Source: Chamaelirium japonicum | Lineage: Eukaryota; Streptophyta; Magnoliopsida; Liliales; Melanthiaceae | DNA length: 64,000 bases | Direction: 5' to 3' | Assembly: GCA_947650365.1 (NCBI GenBank) | Contig: CANTAL010000096.1 | Coordinates: 558,001 to 622,000, forward strand | Shown: positions 1 to 11,100 of the stretch, piece after piece | How positions within the stretch are numbered: position 1 is the first letter of the stretch | Layout: every line of letters starts with the position of its first letter | The notes under the pieces: generated by a model | The model's input: the letters and a program-made list of their open reading frames with translations, nothing else | What the model was told of the DNA's origin: nothing | Database searches by the model: none | Program-made: the position numbers and the translations under genes

Positions 1-45
1 CATGTTATGGGGTCTTCAACTGGAAAGTCGGCTAGGAAGTCAGCC

Positions 46-111
46 CGGCGAAGGAGTACCCGTCTCTACAACCATGCCCGGCGGAGGAGTACCCGTCTCT
101 ACAACCATGCC
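46..111. repeat. 33-bp tandem duplication in the retrotransposon interior
   Basis: Units 46-78 and 79-111 are identical except for one base (CGGCGAAGG against CGGCGGAGG) and both end in ACAACCATGCC. The unit is 33 bp (11 codons), so it would keep frame. It lies downstream of the recognisable gag text, where the minus frame is already broken. Positions 1-184 otherwise show nothing I can name. Confidence 0.85.
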
Positions 112-184
112 CTCGACTTGGATGTAGATCGAGAGGAAAGATCGAGAGGTCTTGTTCAGGCCTCTGAGTATCAGCAGGTTGGTG

Positions 185-831
185 TCAGTGGCGAAGGTCT
201 GCTCCGAGCCCTCGTTGAAGCGGAATGAACAGAGAAATTCTACTCTTTGAGGGAGCCCCCTTTATCTGATGTCTCCTAGATATGTCAGGCTTTGAAGGAG
301 TCTTCTTGGTGCAGTTGCGGCCGAAAGAAGATTGGGAAGATTCATCATCGATGCGATCCCACACGCTCTACTTCCACGGGGCAGCAGAGGGGGTTGGGTC
401 ACGACGAATCCTCTCGAAGGCAGTAGTGCCCATTGATCTCCGTTGCTCGGAGTGGATTGATGGTCATGGCCTATCGACTCTCTCATTAGTCGAGGGGATG
501 GGAAGAGCAATTCCAGCCTCAGAGGCTGCCTTCTTGAGTGCATCCCTCTCAGCAGTGAGGGTGGCATTCTGCTTTGCCAATTGAAGCAGTTGGAAGTCGA
601 CCGCCGAGATTTGATAGGTTGATGGAAGGTCTTCAGCAGGAGCAGGGGTTGTATGCCCTATTGACGGATGATCGATTGATCAACCGATCTCCCACTACCT
701 GATCGAGTATCCACATTGGGGACAACGAGGGGCTGTCCGAAATTGAGCCTTTAACTCATTGATCGAGTCTCAGGACGAGGTTGACGTGTGTTACTTCCCT
801 CTGGTTGACCCTGGTGCTTCGTCCTCGCCAT
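185..831 (-). pseudogene. gag pseudogene, N-terminal part
   Basis: This is a remnant of the retrotransposon capsid gene. A start codon at 831-829 opens MARTKHQGQPEGSN and runs 26 residues to a stop ending at 751. The reading then resumes in another frame (679 to 464) for 71 residues containing ATLTAERDALKKAASEAG, a charged coiled-coil-like stretch typical of plant Gag N-termini. In that same frame, past stops at 466-464 and 370-368, Gag-like text continues, with TAFERIRRD and then SVWDRIDDESSQSSF, to a stop at 187-185. The start is chosen because it is the first ATG after the primer-binding site leader that leads into this coding style. One frameshift and at least two internal stops make it non-functional. 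Assignment as Gag rests on position and composition. The retroviral capsid core and zinc knuckle are not visible. Confidence 0.68.
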
Positions 832-970
832 TCAGAGAGCGAAGGGTGCAATGAGAGTGCCAGTATTTGAACGGTTGTTTGCTCAACCGAAGGGGCAAGG
901 AAGTTTGACTATATAGATAGGTTGTCTGCTCAACCGATCTAATAGTTGTTGCAGAGCAGACAGCTTCTCG
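832..970 (-). other. retrotransposon leader between primer-binding site and gag
   Basis: About 140 bp of untranslated leader lies between the primer-binding site and the gag ATG. It contains two GGTTGAGCA motifs on the minus strand (rc TGCTCAACC at about 880-895 and 930-938). No packaging signal can be recognised by eye. Confidence 0.5.
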
Positions 971-992
971 TTCGATCCCACAGACGGCGCCA
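971..992 (-). other. primer-binding site of the left retrotransposon
   Basis: The minus strand reads TGGCGCCGTCTGTGGGATCG and continues AA, beginning with the TGG complementary to a tRNA CCA end. The distal GGGATCGAA matches a T-arm. It lies 3 nt from the LTR end at 996. It resembles the tRNA-Asp-type sites of plant Ty3/gypsy elements but differs in the middle, so I do not name the tRNA. Confidence 0.82.
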
Positions 993-1398
993 AACTGTGG
1001 GGGAAAATCTTCGTGCCGACCCGAAGACTTCGCCGTACCAGTCAATTGAAGTTGGGTTGAAGAGATCGTTGTTCGATCTGTTGATTGAAGTCGCTGCTTT
1101 CGATATGCAAACAGAGAGGCAATCAGAAAGAGTTGACACGTGAGATATGATCTCGGAGTTCAGCCGAAGCCTACGTCTCCGTGCTATAGGGAGCAACCCG
1201 AATTCACTAACACTTGTATTGAAGTGATCTCGACAGGCCGAGTATCACTGAAACCACTCTGATCTCTTCAAAGACAAGAAGAAGATCGAAGAGAGGAAGA
1301 AGAGAGAAAGCTGAGAAACTCCAGAGCTCAGGATTTCTGAAAATCAGATCTCAGAACTGAAATCGGATTTCGGATCTATTTACATTCGAAGGGTCTGC

Positions 1399-1406
1399 TA
1401 TTTATA
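1399..1406 (-). promoter_or_regulatory. LTR TATA box
   Basis: The minus strand reads TATAAATA inside CTATAAATAGC, about 260 bp into the LTR. This is the usual place for a Pol II promoter at the U3/R boundary and predicts a start near 1370. It is inferred from motif and position only. Confidence 0.55.
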
Positions 1407-1509
1407 GAATTTTCTGGAGGCAAATGGCGGTTTCTGCTGTCGTATCTGGGGATCCTCCAAGTAAGGCTGGTAGGGCCCCGCTGCCGCTTCCTGGGGGATT
1501 CCATAGGCT

Positions 1510-1634
1510 CCTGGGCCCACCCGACAGGGCTGGGGGGTCCCGCGGTAGTCTTCGCGGGCCCACCAGGCAGGGCCGGTGGGTCCCGCTGTTGTCTTCGTGG
1601 GTCCACCAGGCTGGGCCGGTGGGTCCCGCTGTTT
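1510..1634 (-). repeat. 43-bp GC-rich direct repeats in U3
   Basis: Two near-identical 43-bp units lie at 1535-1577 and 1578-1620, each starting GGGTCCCGC and ending GGGCCGGT. A partial unit (about 1510-1534) precedes them and a 14-base partial (1621-1634) follows. They sit upstream of the TATA box, as enhancer-like U3 repeats often do. They generate the proline/glycine-rich spurious open frames here. Confidence 0.8.
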
Positions 1635-1664
1635 GCAGACTTCTTGCCAAAATTTGCACCCACA

Positions 1665-1669
1665 CATTC
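1665..1669. other. candidate target-site duplication CATTC (right copy)
   Basis: CATTC immediately follows the outer LTR edge and matches the length and sequence of the duplication around the solo LTR at 25671. The left copy is outside the window, so this is unproven. Confidence 0.45.
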
Positions 1670-1939
1670 TAATTCATTCGTACAATCCATTCTAATTCAT
1701 TCGCACAATCCATTCGAATTCACTCATACGATCCATTCTAATTCATTCGTATGATCCATTCTAATTCATTTGTATCCATTCTATTTCATTCGCACGATCC
1801 ATTCGAATTCATTCGCACGATCCATTCTAATTCATTCATACGATCCATTCTAATTCATTCATACAATCCATTCTAAATCTTTCACACGATCCAGTCTAAT
1901 TCATTCGTACGATCCATTCTAATTCATTTGCACGAATGT

Positions 1940-2025
1940 ATCCATTCTAATTCATTCGTACGATCCATTCTAATTCATTCGCACGAATGAATTAGAATGG
2001 ATCGTATGAATGAATTAGAATGGAT
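1940..2025. repeat. near-perfect inverted repeat at the first strand switch
   Basis: Arms 1940-1981 and 1984-2025 (42 bp each) pair with one mismatch (1958/2007, a CpG site) around a 2-nt loop, CA. Confidence 0.92.
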
Positions 2026-3156
2026 CGTGTGAAAGAATCAAAATGGATTGTATGAATGAATTAGAATAGATCGTATGAATGAATTAGAATGGATCGTGCA
2101 AATGAATTCGAATGGATCGTACGAATGAATTAGAATGGATACATTCGTGCGAATTAATTAGAATGGATCGTACGAATGAATTAGAGTGGATCGTGTGCAA
2201 GAATTTGAATGGATTGTATGAATGAATTAGAATGGATCGTATGAATGAATTACAATGGATAGTGCGAATGAATTCGAATGGATCGTGCGAATGAAATAGA
2301 ATGGATACAAATGAATTAGAATGGATCATACGAATGAATTAGAATGGATCGTATGAGTGAATTCGAATGGATCGTGCGACTGAATTAGAATGGATTGTGC
2401 GAATGAATTAGAATGGATCATACGAATAAGCAAGAATGGATCGTACGAATGAAATAGAATGGATTGTAGGAATGAATTAGAATGGATCGTACGAATGAAT
2501 TAGAATGGATCGTACGAATGAATTAGAATGGATCGTATGAATTAATTAGAATGGATCGTACGAATGAATTAGAATGGATCGTAGGAATGAATTAGAATGG
2601 ATCGTACAAAGGAATTAGAATGGCTCATACGAATGAAATATAATGGGTCGTACGAAGGAATTAGAATGGATCGTACGAAGGAATTAGAATAGATCGTACG
2701 AAGGAATTAGAATGGATCGAACGAATGAATTAGAATGGATACATTTGTGCGAAAGAATTAGAATAGCTCGTATGAATGAATTAGAATGGATCGTATGAAT
2801 GAATTAGAATGGATATATTCGTGCAGCTGAATTAGAATGGATCATACGAATGACTAAGAATGGATTGTATGAATGAATTAGAATGGATCGTATGAATGAA
2901 TTAGAATGGATCGTGCGAATGAATTCGAATGGATCGTGCGATCGTACAATCCATTCTATTTCATTCGTACGATCCATTCTAATTCAATGGATTCATTCGT
3001 GCGAATGAATTAGAATGGATTGCATGAATGAATTAGATTGGATCATATAAATTAATTAGAATGAATCGTGCAAATGAATTAGAATGGATCGTATGAAGGA
3101 ATTAGAATGGATCGAATGAATGAATTAGAATGGATAGTACGAATGAATTAGAATAG

Positions 3157-3345
3157 ATACATTCGTGCGAATGAATTAGAATGGATCATACGAATGAGTA
3201 ATAATGGATCGTACGAATGAAATAGAATGGATTGTACGAATGAATTAGAATGGATCGTACGAATGAATTAGAATGGATCATGTGAAAGAATTAGAATGGA
3301 TTGTCTGAATGAATTAGAATGGATCGTATGAATGAATTATAATGG
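3157..3345 (+). repeat. 8-monomer higher-order unit
   Basis: The order is a 28-bp monomer (ATACATTCGTGCG), then 23-bp monomers marked GAGTAA, GAAATAG, ATTGTACG, ATCGTACG, GTGAAAG, ATTGTCTG and ATCGTATG. Two ordinary monomers separate it from the next unit at 3392, giving a local 235-bp period. Confidence 0.85.
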
Positions 3346-3391
3346 ATCGTACGAATGAATTAGAATGGATCGTATGAATGAATTAGAATGG

Positions 3392-3580
3392 ATACACTCG
3401 TGCGAATGAATTAGAATGGATCATATGAATGAGTAAGAATGGATAGTACGAATGAAATAGAATGGATTGTACGAATGAATTAGAATGGATCGTACAAATG
3501 AATTAGAATGGATCGTGTGAAAGAATTACAATAGATTGTATGAATGAATTAGAATGGATCGTATGAATGAATTAGAATGG
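3392..3580 (+). repeat. 8-monomer higher-order unit
   Basis: It has the same marker order as the unit at 3157, with the 28-mer reading ATACACTCG. A third, truncated unit starts at 3604. Confidence 0.85.
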
Positions 3581-5167
3581 ATCGTACGAATGAATTAGAA
3601 TGGATACATTCGGGTGAATGAATTAGAATGGATCGTACGAATGAGTAAGAATGGATCGTACGAATGAAATAGAATGGATTGTACGTATCAATTAGAATGG
3701 ATACATTCGTGCGAATGAATTAGAATGGATCGTACAAATGAATTAGAATGGATCGTATGAATGAATTAGAATGGATCGTACGAAGGAATTAGAATGGATG
3801 GTACGAATGAATTAGAATGGATCGTACGAATGAATTAGAATGGATACATTCGTGCGAATGAATTAGAATGGATCATACGAATGAGTAAGAATGGATCATA
3901 CTTATGAATTAGATTGGATCGTATGAATGAATTAGAATGGATCGTACAAATGAATTAGAATAGATTATACGAATGAATTAGAATGAATCGTACGAATGAA
4001 TTAGAATTGATCGTACGAATGAATTAGAATAGATTGAGCGAATGAATTAGAATGGTGTGAATGAATTAGAATGGATCGTACGAATGAATTAGAATTGATC
4101 GTACGAATGAATTAGAATAGATTGTGCGAATGAATTAGAATGGTGTGAATGAATTAGAATGGATCGTGCGAATGAATTAGAATGGATCGTACGAATGAAT
4201 TAGAATGTATCGCATACAATCCGTTCTATTTCATTCGTACGATCCATTCTTACTCATTAGCATGATCCATTCTAATTCATTCGTACAATCTATTCTAATT
4301 CATTCGCACGATCCATTCGAATTCACTCATACGATCAATTCTAATTCATTCGTACGATCCATTCTTACTCATTCGTATGATCCATTCTAATTCATTCGGA
4401 CGAATGTATCCATTCTAATTTATTCGTACGATCCATTCTAATTCATTCGTACGATCTATTCTAATTCATTCGTCCGATCCATTCTAATTCATTCGCACAA
4501 ATGTATCCATTCTAATTCATTCGTACGATCCATTCTAATTCATTCGTATGATCCATTCTAATTCATTCGTACGATCCATTCTAATTCATTCGTACGATCC
4601 ATTCTAATTCATTCGTACGATCCATTCTAATTCATTCGCACGAATGTATCCTTTCTAATTCATTCGTATAATCCATTCTATTTCGTTCGTACGATCCATT
4701 CTTACTCATTCGTATGATCCATTCTAATTCATTCGTATGATCCATTCTAATTCATTCGTACGATCCATTCTAATTAATTCGTACGATCCATTCTAATTCA
4801 TTCCCACGATCCATTCTAATTCATTCATACGATCTATTCTAATTCATTCGTACGATCCATTCTAATTCATTCGCACGAATGTATCTATTCTAATTCATTC
4901 GTACGATCTATTCTAATTCATTCCGTATGATCCATTCTAATTCATTCGCATGAATGTATCCATTCTAATTCATTCATACAATCCATTCTAATTCTTTCAC
5001 ACGATCCATTCTAATTCATTCGTACAATCCATTCTAATTCGTACGATCCATTCTAATTCATTCGTACAATCTATTCTATTTCATTCGTACGATCCATTCT
5101 TACTCATTCGTATGATCCATTCAAATTCATTCGCACGAATGTATGCATTCTAATTCATTCGTACGAT

Positions 5168-5356
5168 CCATTCTAATTCAATCATACGATCCATTCTAAT
5201 TCATTTATACAATCCATTCTAATTCTTTCACACGATCCATTCTAATTCATTCGTACGATCCATTCTAATTCATTCGTACAATCCATTCTATTTTATTCGT
5301 ATGATCCATTCTTACTCATTCGTATGATCCATTCTAATTCATTCGCACGAATGTAT
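5168..5356 (-). repeat. 8-monomer higher-order unit, reverse orientation
   Basis: Read on the minus strand it gives the 28-mer, GAGTAAG, GAAATAG (here AAAATAG), ATTGTACG, ATCGTACG, GTGTGAAAG, ATTGTATA and ATCGTATG monomers. This shows that whole units, not just monomers, were inverted. Confidence 0.8.
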
Positions 5357-7368
5357 CCATTCTAATTCAATCGTACGATCCATTCTAATTCATTCGTACG
5401 ATCCATTCTAATTCATTCATACAATCCATTCTAATTCTTTCACACGATCCATTCTAATTCATTTGTACGATCCATTCTAATTCATTCGTACGATCCATTC
5501 TATTTCATTCGTACGATCCATTTTTACTCATTCGTATGATCCATTCTAATTCATTCGCACGATCTATTCTAATTCATTCATACAATCCATTCTAATTCTT
5601 TCACAGGATCCATTCTAATTCATTCGTACGATCCATTCTAATTTATTCGTATAATCCATTCTATTTCATTCGTACGATCCATTCTTACTCATTCGTACGA
5701 TCTATTCTAATTCATTCGTACGATTCATTCTAATTAATTCGTACGATCTATTCTAATTCATTATTGCGATCCATTCTAATTCATTTGTATGATCGATTCT
5801 AATTCATTCGCACGATCCATTCGAATTCACTTATACGATCCATTCTAATTCATTCGTATGATCCATTCTAATTCATTTGTATCCATTCTATTTCATTCGC
5901 ACGATCCATTCGAATTCATTCGCACGATCCAATCTAATTCATTCATACGATCCATTCTAATTCATTCATACAATCCAATCTTACTCATTCGTATGATCCA
6001 TTCTAATTCATTTGCACGAATATATCCATTCTAATTAAATAGATCGTATGAATGAATTAGAATGGATACATAAGAATGAATTAGAATGGATCGTATGAAT
6101 GAATTAGATTGGATCGTATGAATGAATTAGAATGGATCGTGCGTCGTACGAATGAATTAGAATGGATCATATTAATGAATTAGAATGGATCGTGCGAATG
6201 AATTAGAATGGATTGTACGAATGAATTAGATTGGATCGTATGAATGAATTAGAATGGATCGTGCGTCGTACGAATGAATTAAATCCATTCTTATTCTTTC
6301 ACACGATCCATTCTAATTCATTCGTACGATCCATTCTAATTAATTCGTACAATCCATTCTATTTCATTAGAATAGATCGTACGAATGAAATAGAATGGAT
6401 CATACTTATGAATTAGAATGGATCGTACGAATGAACTAGAATGGATCGTGCGATCGTACGAATGAACTAGAATGGATTGTACGAATGAATTAGAATGGAT
6501 CGTACGAATGAATTAGAATGGATACATTCGTGCGAATGAATTAGAATAGATCATACGAATGAGTAAGAATGGATCGTACGAATGAAATAGAATGGATCGT
6601 ACGACGGATTTAGAATGGATCATACGAATGAATTAGAATGGATCGTATGAATGAATTAGAATGGATTGTATGAATGAATTAGAATGGCTCGTACGAAAGA
6701 GTAAGAATGGATCGTACGAATGAAATGGAATGGATTGTACGAATGAATTAGAATGGATCGTACGAATGAATTAGAATGGATCGTACAAATGAATTAGAAT
6801 AGATTGTGCGAATGAATTAGAATGGATACATTCGTGCATAGAATGGATCGTACGAATGAATTAGAATGGATCGTGTGAAAGAATTAGAATGGATTGTATG
6901 AATGAATTAGAATGGATCCTATGAATGAATTAGAATGGATCGTATGAATGAATTAGAATGGATCGTACGAATGAATTAGGATGGATACATTCGTCCGAAT
7001 GAATTAGAATGGATCATACGAATGAGTAAGAATGGATCGTACGAATGAAATAGAATAGATTGTAGGAATAAATATGAATGGATCGTATGAATGAAATAGA
7101 ATGGATACATACGAATGAATTAGAATGGATCATATGAATGAATTAGATTGGAACGTATGAAGGAATTAGAATGGATCGTGCGTCGTACGAATGAATTAGA
7201 ATGGATCGTATTAATGAATTAGAATGGATCGTGCGAATGACTTAGAATGGATCGTACGAATGAATTAGAATGGATCGTATGAATGAATTAGAATGATACA
7301 TACGAATGAATTAGAATGGATCGTATGACTGAATTAGAATGGATCGTACGAATGAATTAGAATGGATA

Positions 7369-7390
7369 CATTCGCACGATCGTGCGAATG
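7369..7390. repeat. perfect 22-bp palindrome CATTCGCACGA/TCGTGCGAATG
   Basis: It is centred at 7379/7380 within a + block, with no lasting strand change. It looks like a 28-bp monomer whose GTGC part was copied back on itself. Confidence 0.92.
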
Positions 7391-8104
7391 AATTAGAATG
7401 GATCATACGAATGAGTAAGAATGGATCGTATAAATGAATTAAAATGGATCGTGCGAATGAATTAGAATGGATCGTGCGAATGAATTAGAATGGATCGTAC
7501 GAATGAATTAGAATGGATCGTACGAATGAGTAAGAATGATTCATACGATGGAATTAGAATGGATCGTACGAAGGAATTAGAATGGATACATTCGTGCGAA
7601 CGAATTAGAATGGATCGTACGAATGAATTAGAATGGATATATTCGTGCGAATGAATTAGAATTGATTGTATGAATGAATTAGAATAGATTGTGCGAATGA
7701 ATTAGAATGGATCGTACGAATGAATTAGAATGGATACATTCGTGCGAATGAATTAGAATGGATCGTATGAATGAATTAGAGTGGATACATTCGTACGAAT
7801 GAATTAGAATGGATCGTAAGAATGAATTAGAGTGGATACAATCGTGCGAATGAATTAGAATGGATCATACGATGACATTCGTACATTCGTGCGAATGAAT
7901 TAGAATGGATCGTACGAATGAATTAGAATAGATCGTACGAATGAATTAGAATGGATCGTGTGAATGAATTAGAATAGATCGTATGAATGAATTAGAATAG
8001 ATCATACGAATGAATTAGAATGGATCGTACAAATGAATTAGAATGGATACATTCGTGCAAAAGAATTAGAATAGATCGTACGAAAGAATTAGAGTGGATC
8101 ATAC

Positions 8105-8146
8105 GAATGAATTAGAATGGATCGTACGATCCATTCTAATTCATTC
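8105..8146. repeat. perfect 42-bp palindrome at a strand switch
   Basis: It is centred between 8125 and 8126 in ATCGTACGAT with no loop. All 21 pairs were checked. Homology continues outward with mismatches into GAAAGAATTAG monomers on both sides. Confidence 0.93.
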
Positions 8147-11100
8147 ATACAATCCATTCTAATTCTTTCACACGATCCATTCTAATTCATTCGTACGATC
8201 CATTCTAATTCCTTCGTACGATCCATTCTAATTCATACGATCCATTCTATTTCATTCATACGATCCATTCTAATTCATTCATACGATCCATTCTAATTCA
8301 TTCGCACGAATGTATTCATTCAAATTCATTCGTACGATCCATTCTAATTTATTCGTACGATCCATTCTAATTCATTAGCACGATCCATTCTAATTCATTC
8401 GTACAATCCATTCTATTTCATTCGTACGATCCATTCTTACTCATTCGTATGATCCATTCTAATTCATTCGCACGAATGTATCCATTCTAATTCATTCGTA
8501 CGATCCATTCTAATTCATTCGCACGATCAATTCTAATTCATTCGTACGATCCATTCAAATTCATTCATACAATCCATTCTTACTCATTCGTCTAATCCAT
8601 TATAATTCATTTGCACAAATATATCAATTCTAATTCAATAGATCGTATGAATGAATTAGAATGGATACATACGAATGAATTAGAGTGGATCATATGAATG
8701 AATTAGATTGGATCGTATGAATCAATTAGAATGGATCATGCGTCGTACGAATGAATTAGAATGGATCGTATTAATGAATTAGAATGGATCGTGCGAATGA
8801 ATTAGAATGGATCGTACGAATGAATTAGAATGGATCATATGAATGAATTAGAATTGATTGTGCGAATGAATTAGAATGGATCGTACGAATGAATTAGAAT
8901 GGATACGAATAAATTAGAATGGATACATTCGTGTGAATGAATTAGAGTGGATCATACGAATGAGTAAGAATGGATCGTACGAATGAATTAGAATGGATCG
9001 TATGAATGAATTAGAATTGATCGTGCGAATGAATTAGAATGGATTGTGCGAATGAATTAGAATGGATCATACGAATGAATTAGAATGGATACATTCATGT
9101 GAATGAATTAGAATGGATCATACGAATGAGTAAGAATGGATCGTATGAATGTATTCGTGCAAATGAATTAGAATGGATCGTATGTACGAATGAATTAGAA
9201 TGGATCGTACGAATGAGTAAGAATGGATCGTACAAATGAAATAGAATGGATTGTACGAATGAATTAGAATGGATCGTACGAATGAATTAGAATGGATCTA
9301 CATCATACAAATGAAATAGAATGGATACATTCGTGCGAATAAATTAGAATGGATCGTGCGAATGAATTAGAATGGATTGTACGAATGAAATAGAATGGAT
9401 CGTATGAATGAATTAGAATGGATCGTGTATCCATTCTAATTCATTCGTACGATCCATTCTAATTCATAAGTACGATCCATTCTAATTCATAAGTACGATC
9501 CATTCTAGTTCATTCATACGATCCATTCTAATTCATTCGAACGAATGTATCCATTCGAATTCATTCGAACGATCCATTGTATTTCATTCGTACGATCCGT
9601 TCTATTTCATTCGTACGATCCATTCTAATTCATTCGCATGATCCATTCTAATTCATTCGCACGAATGTTATGATCCATTCTGATTCAATCATACGATCCA
9701 TTCTAATTTATTCATACGATCCATTCTAATTCATTCGCACGAATGTATCCATTCTAATTCATTCGTACGATCCATTCTAATTCATTCGTACGATCCATTC
9801 TAATTCATTCATACGATCCATTCTAATTCATTTGCACGATCCATTCTAATTCATTCGTACGAATGTATCCATTCTATTTCATTCGTAGAATCCAGATCCA
9901 TTCTAATTCATTCGTACGATCCATTCTAATTCATTCGTACAATCCATTCTATTTCATTCTTACGATCCATTCTTACTCATTCGTACGATCCATTCTAATT
10001 CATTCGTACGATCCATTCTAATTCATTCGTACGATCCATTCTAATTCATTCGTACGATCCATTCTAATTCATTCGTACAATCCATTCTAATTCATTCATA
10101 TGATCCATTCTAATTCATTCATACGATCCATTCTAATTCACTCGTACGATCCATTCTAATTCATTCTTACAATCCATTCTAATTCATTCGTATAATTCAT
10201 TCTTACTCATTCGTACGATCCATTCTAATTCATTCGTACGATCCATTCTAATTCATTCGTACGATCCATTCTAATTCCTTTGTATGATCCATTCTAATTC
10301 ATTCGCACGATCCATTCTAATTCATTCATACGATCTATTCTAATTCTTTCGCATGAATGTATCCATTCTAATTCATTCGTACGATCCATTCTAATTCATT
10401 CGTATGATCTATTCTAATTCATTCATACGATCCATTCTAATTCTTTCAGACGATCCATTCTAATTCATTCGTACGATCCATTCTAATTCATTCGTACGAT
10501 CCATTCTAATTCATTTGTACAATCCATTCTTTTTCATTCGTACGATCCATCCTAATTCATTCATACGATCCATTCTAATTCATCATTCGTACGATCCATT
10601 CTATTTCATTCATACGATCCATTCTAATTCATTCGTACGATCCATTGTAATTCATTCGCACGACTGTATCTATTCTAACTCATTCGTACGATCCATTCTA
10701 ATTCATTCGTACGATCCAATCTAATTCATTCGCACGATCCTTTCTTACTCATTCGTACGATCCATTCTAATTCATTCATACGATCCATTCTAATTCATTT
10801 GCACGAATATATTCGTACGATCCATTCTTACTTATTCGTATGATCCATTCTAATTCATTTGCACGAATGTATCCATTCTAATTCATTCGTACGATCCATT
10901 CTAATTCATTCGCACAATCAATTCTAATTCATTCATGTGATCCATTCTAATTCATTCATACGATCCATTCTTACTCATTCGTATGATCCATTCTAATTCA
11001 TTCGTATCCATTCTAATTCATTCGTATCCATTCTAATTCATTCGTACGATCCATTCTATTTCATTCGCACGATCAATTCTAATTCATTCATACGATCCAT

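Larger units (their letters stand above)
1..1664 (-). mobile_element. 5' part of a decayed Ty3/gypsy-like LTR retrotransposon
   Basis: Read on the minus strand, the order is LTR (1664 to 996), a 3-nt spacer, a primer-binding site (992 to 971), an untranslated leader and a broken gag (831 to 185). This is the canonical 5' end of an LTR retrotransposon. The internal region runs off the left edge, so protease, reverse transcriptase, integrase, polypurine tract and 3' LTR are not visible. The right LTR edge abuts satellite directly at 1665, beginning with CATTC, so the element inserted into the array. The PBS and Gag style suggest a plant Ty3/gypsy (Tat/Athila-like) lineage, but without a polymerase domain this is inference. 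Base composition is clearly more GC-rich than the satellite. Stops and a frameshift in gag make this copy non-autonomous. Confidence 0.88.
996..1664 (-). repeat. 5' LTR of the left retrotransposon (669 bp)
   Basis: On the minus strand it begins TGTGGG and ends CCCACA, a 6-bp terminal inverted repeat with the expected TG...CA limits. The inner edge is fixed by the primer-binding site three bases away and the outer edge by the abrupt start of satellite at 1665. U3 (about 1664 to 1370) contains GC-rich direct repeats and a TATA box. R/U5 (about 1370 to 996) is purine-pyrimidine biased, with several GAAGA/AGAG runs on the given strand. Short open frames across this LTR, in both strands, are shadows of the GC-rich repeats. 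Confidence 0.85.
1665..4211. repeat. satellite blocks: - 1665-1983, + 1984-2944, - 2945-2986, + 2987-4211
   Basis: The first switch (1982) is a tight foldback, entered separately. The - island at 2945-2986 is under two monomers long. In the second + block, 8-monomer units run in tandem from 3157 and 3392 (spacing 235 bp), and a truncated one starts at 3604. A shortened monomer (TTTGTATCC in -, GGATACAAATG in +) occurs at about 1768 and again inverted at about 2305, so the two sides of the first switch share marker variants in mirror order. Confidence 0.85.
4212..8125. repeat. satellite blocks: - 4212-6039, + 6040-6280, - 6281-6366, + 6367-8125
   Basis: The long - block carries reverse copies of the 8-monomer unit (for example 5168-5356). 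The + parts carry a local marker GTGCGTCGTAC, a monomer-junction insertion, at 6139, 6261 and 7178. The switch at 6040 reappears at 8640 with the same flanks. Monomers here are more divergent than in the 18-25 kb region, which suggests older sequence. Confidence 0.82.

Noticed and set aside
262-584. Open frames of about 100 residues on both strands in the retrotransposon interior
   Set aside because: The Gag-like text (residues with ATLTAERDALKKAASEAG) is in a different minus-strand frame. These frames are shadows and extend across its stops.
1376-1690. Several 80-104 residue proline/glycine-rich frames on both strands
   Set aside because: They arise from the 43-bp GC-rich direct repeats of U3 and overlap one another in several frames. 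No gene is supported.
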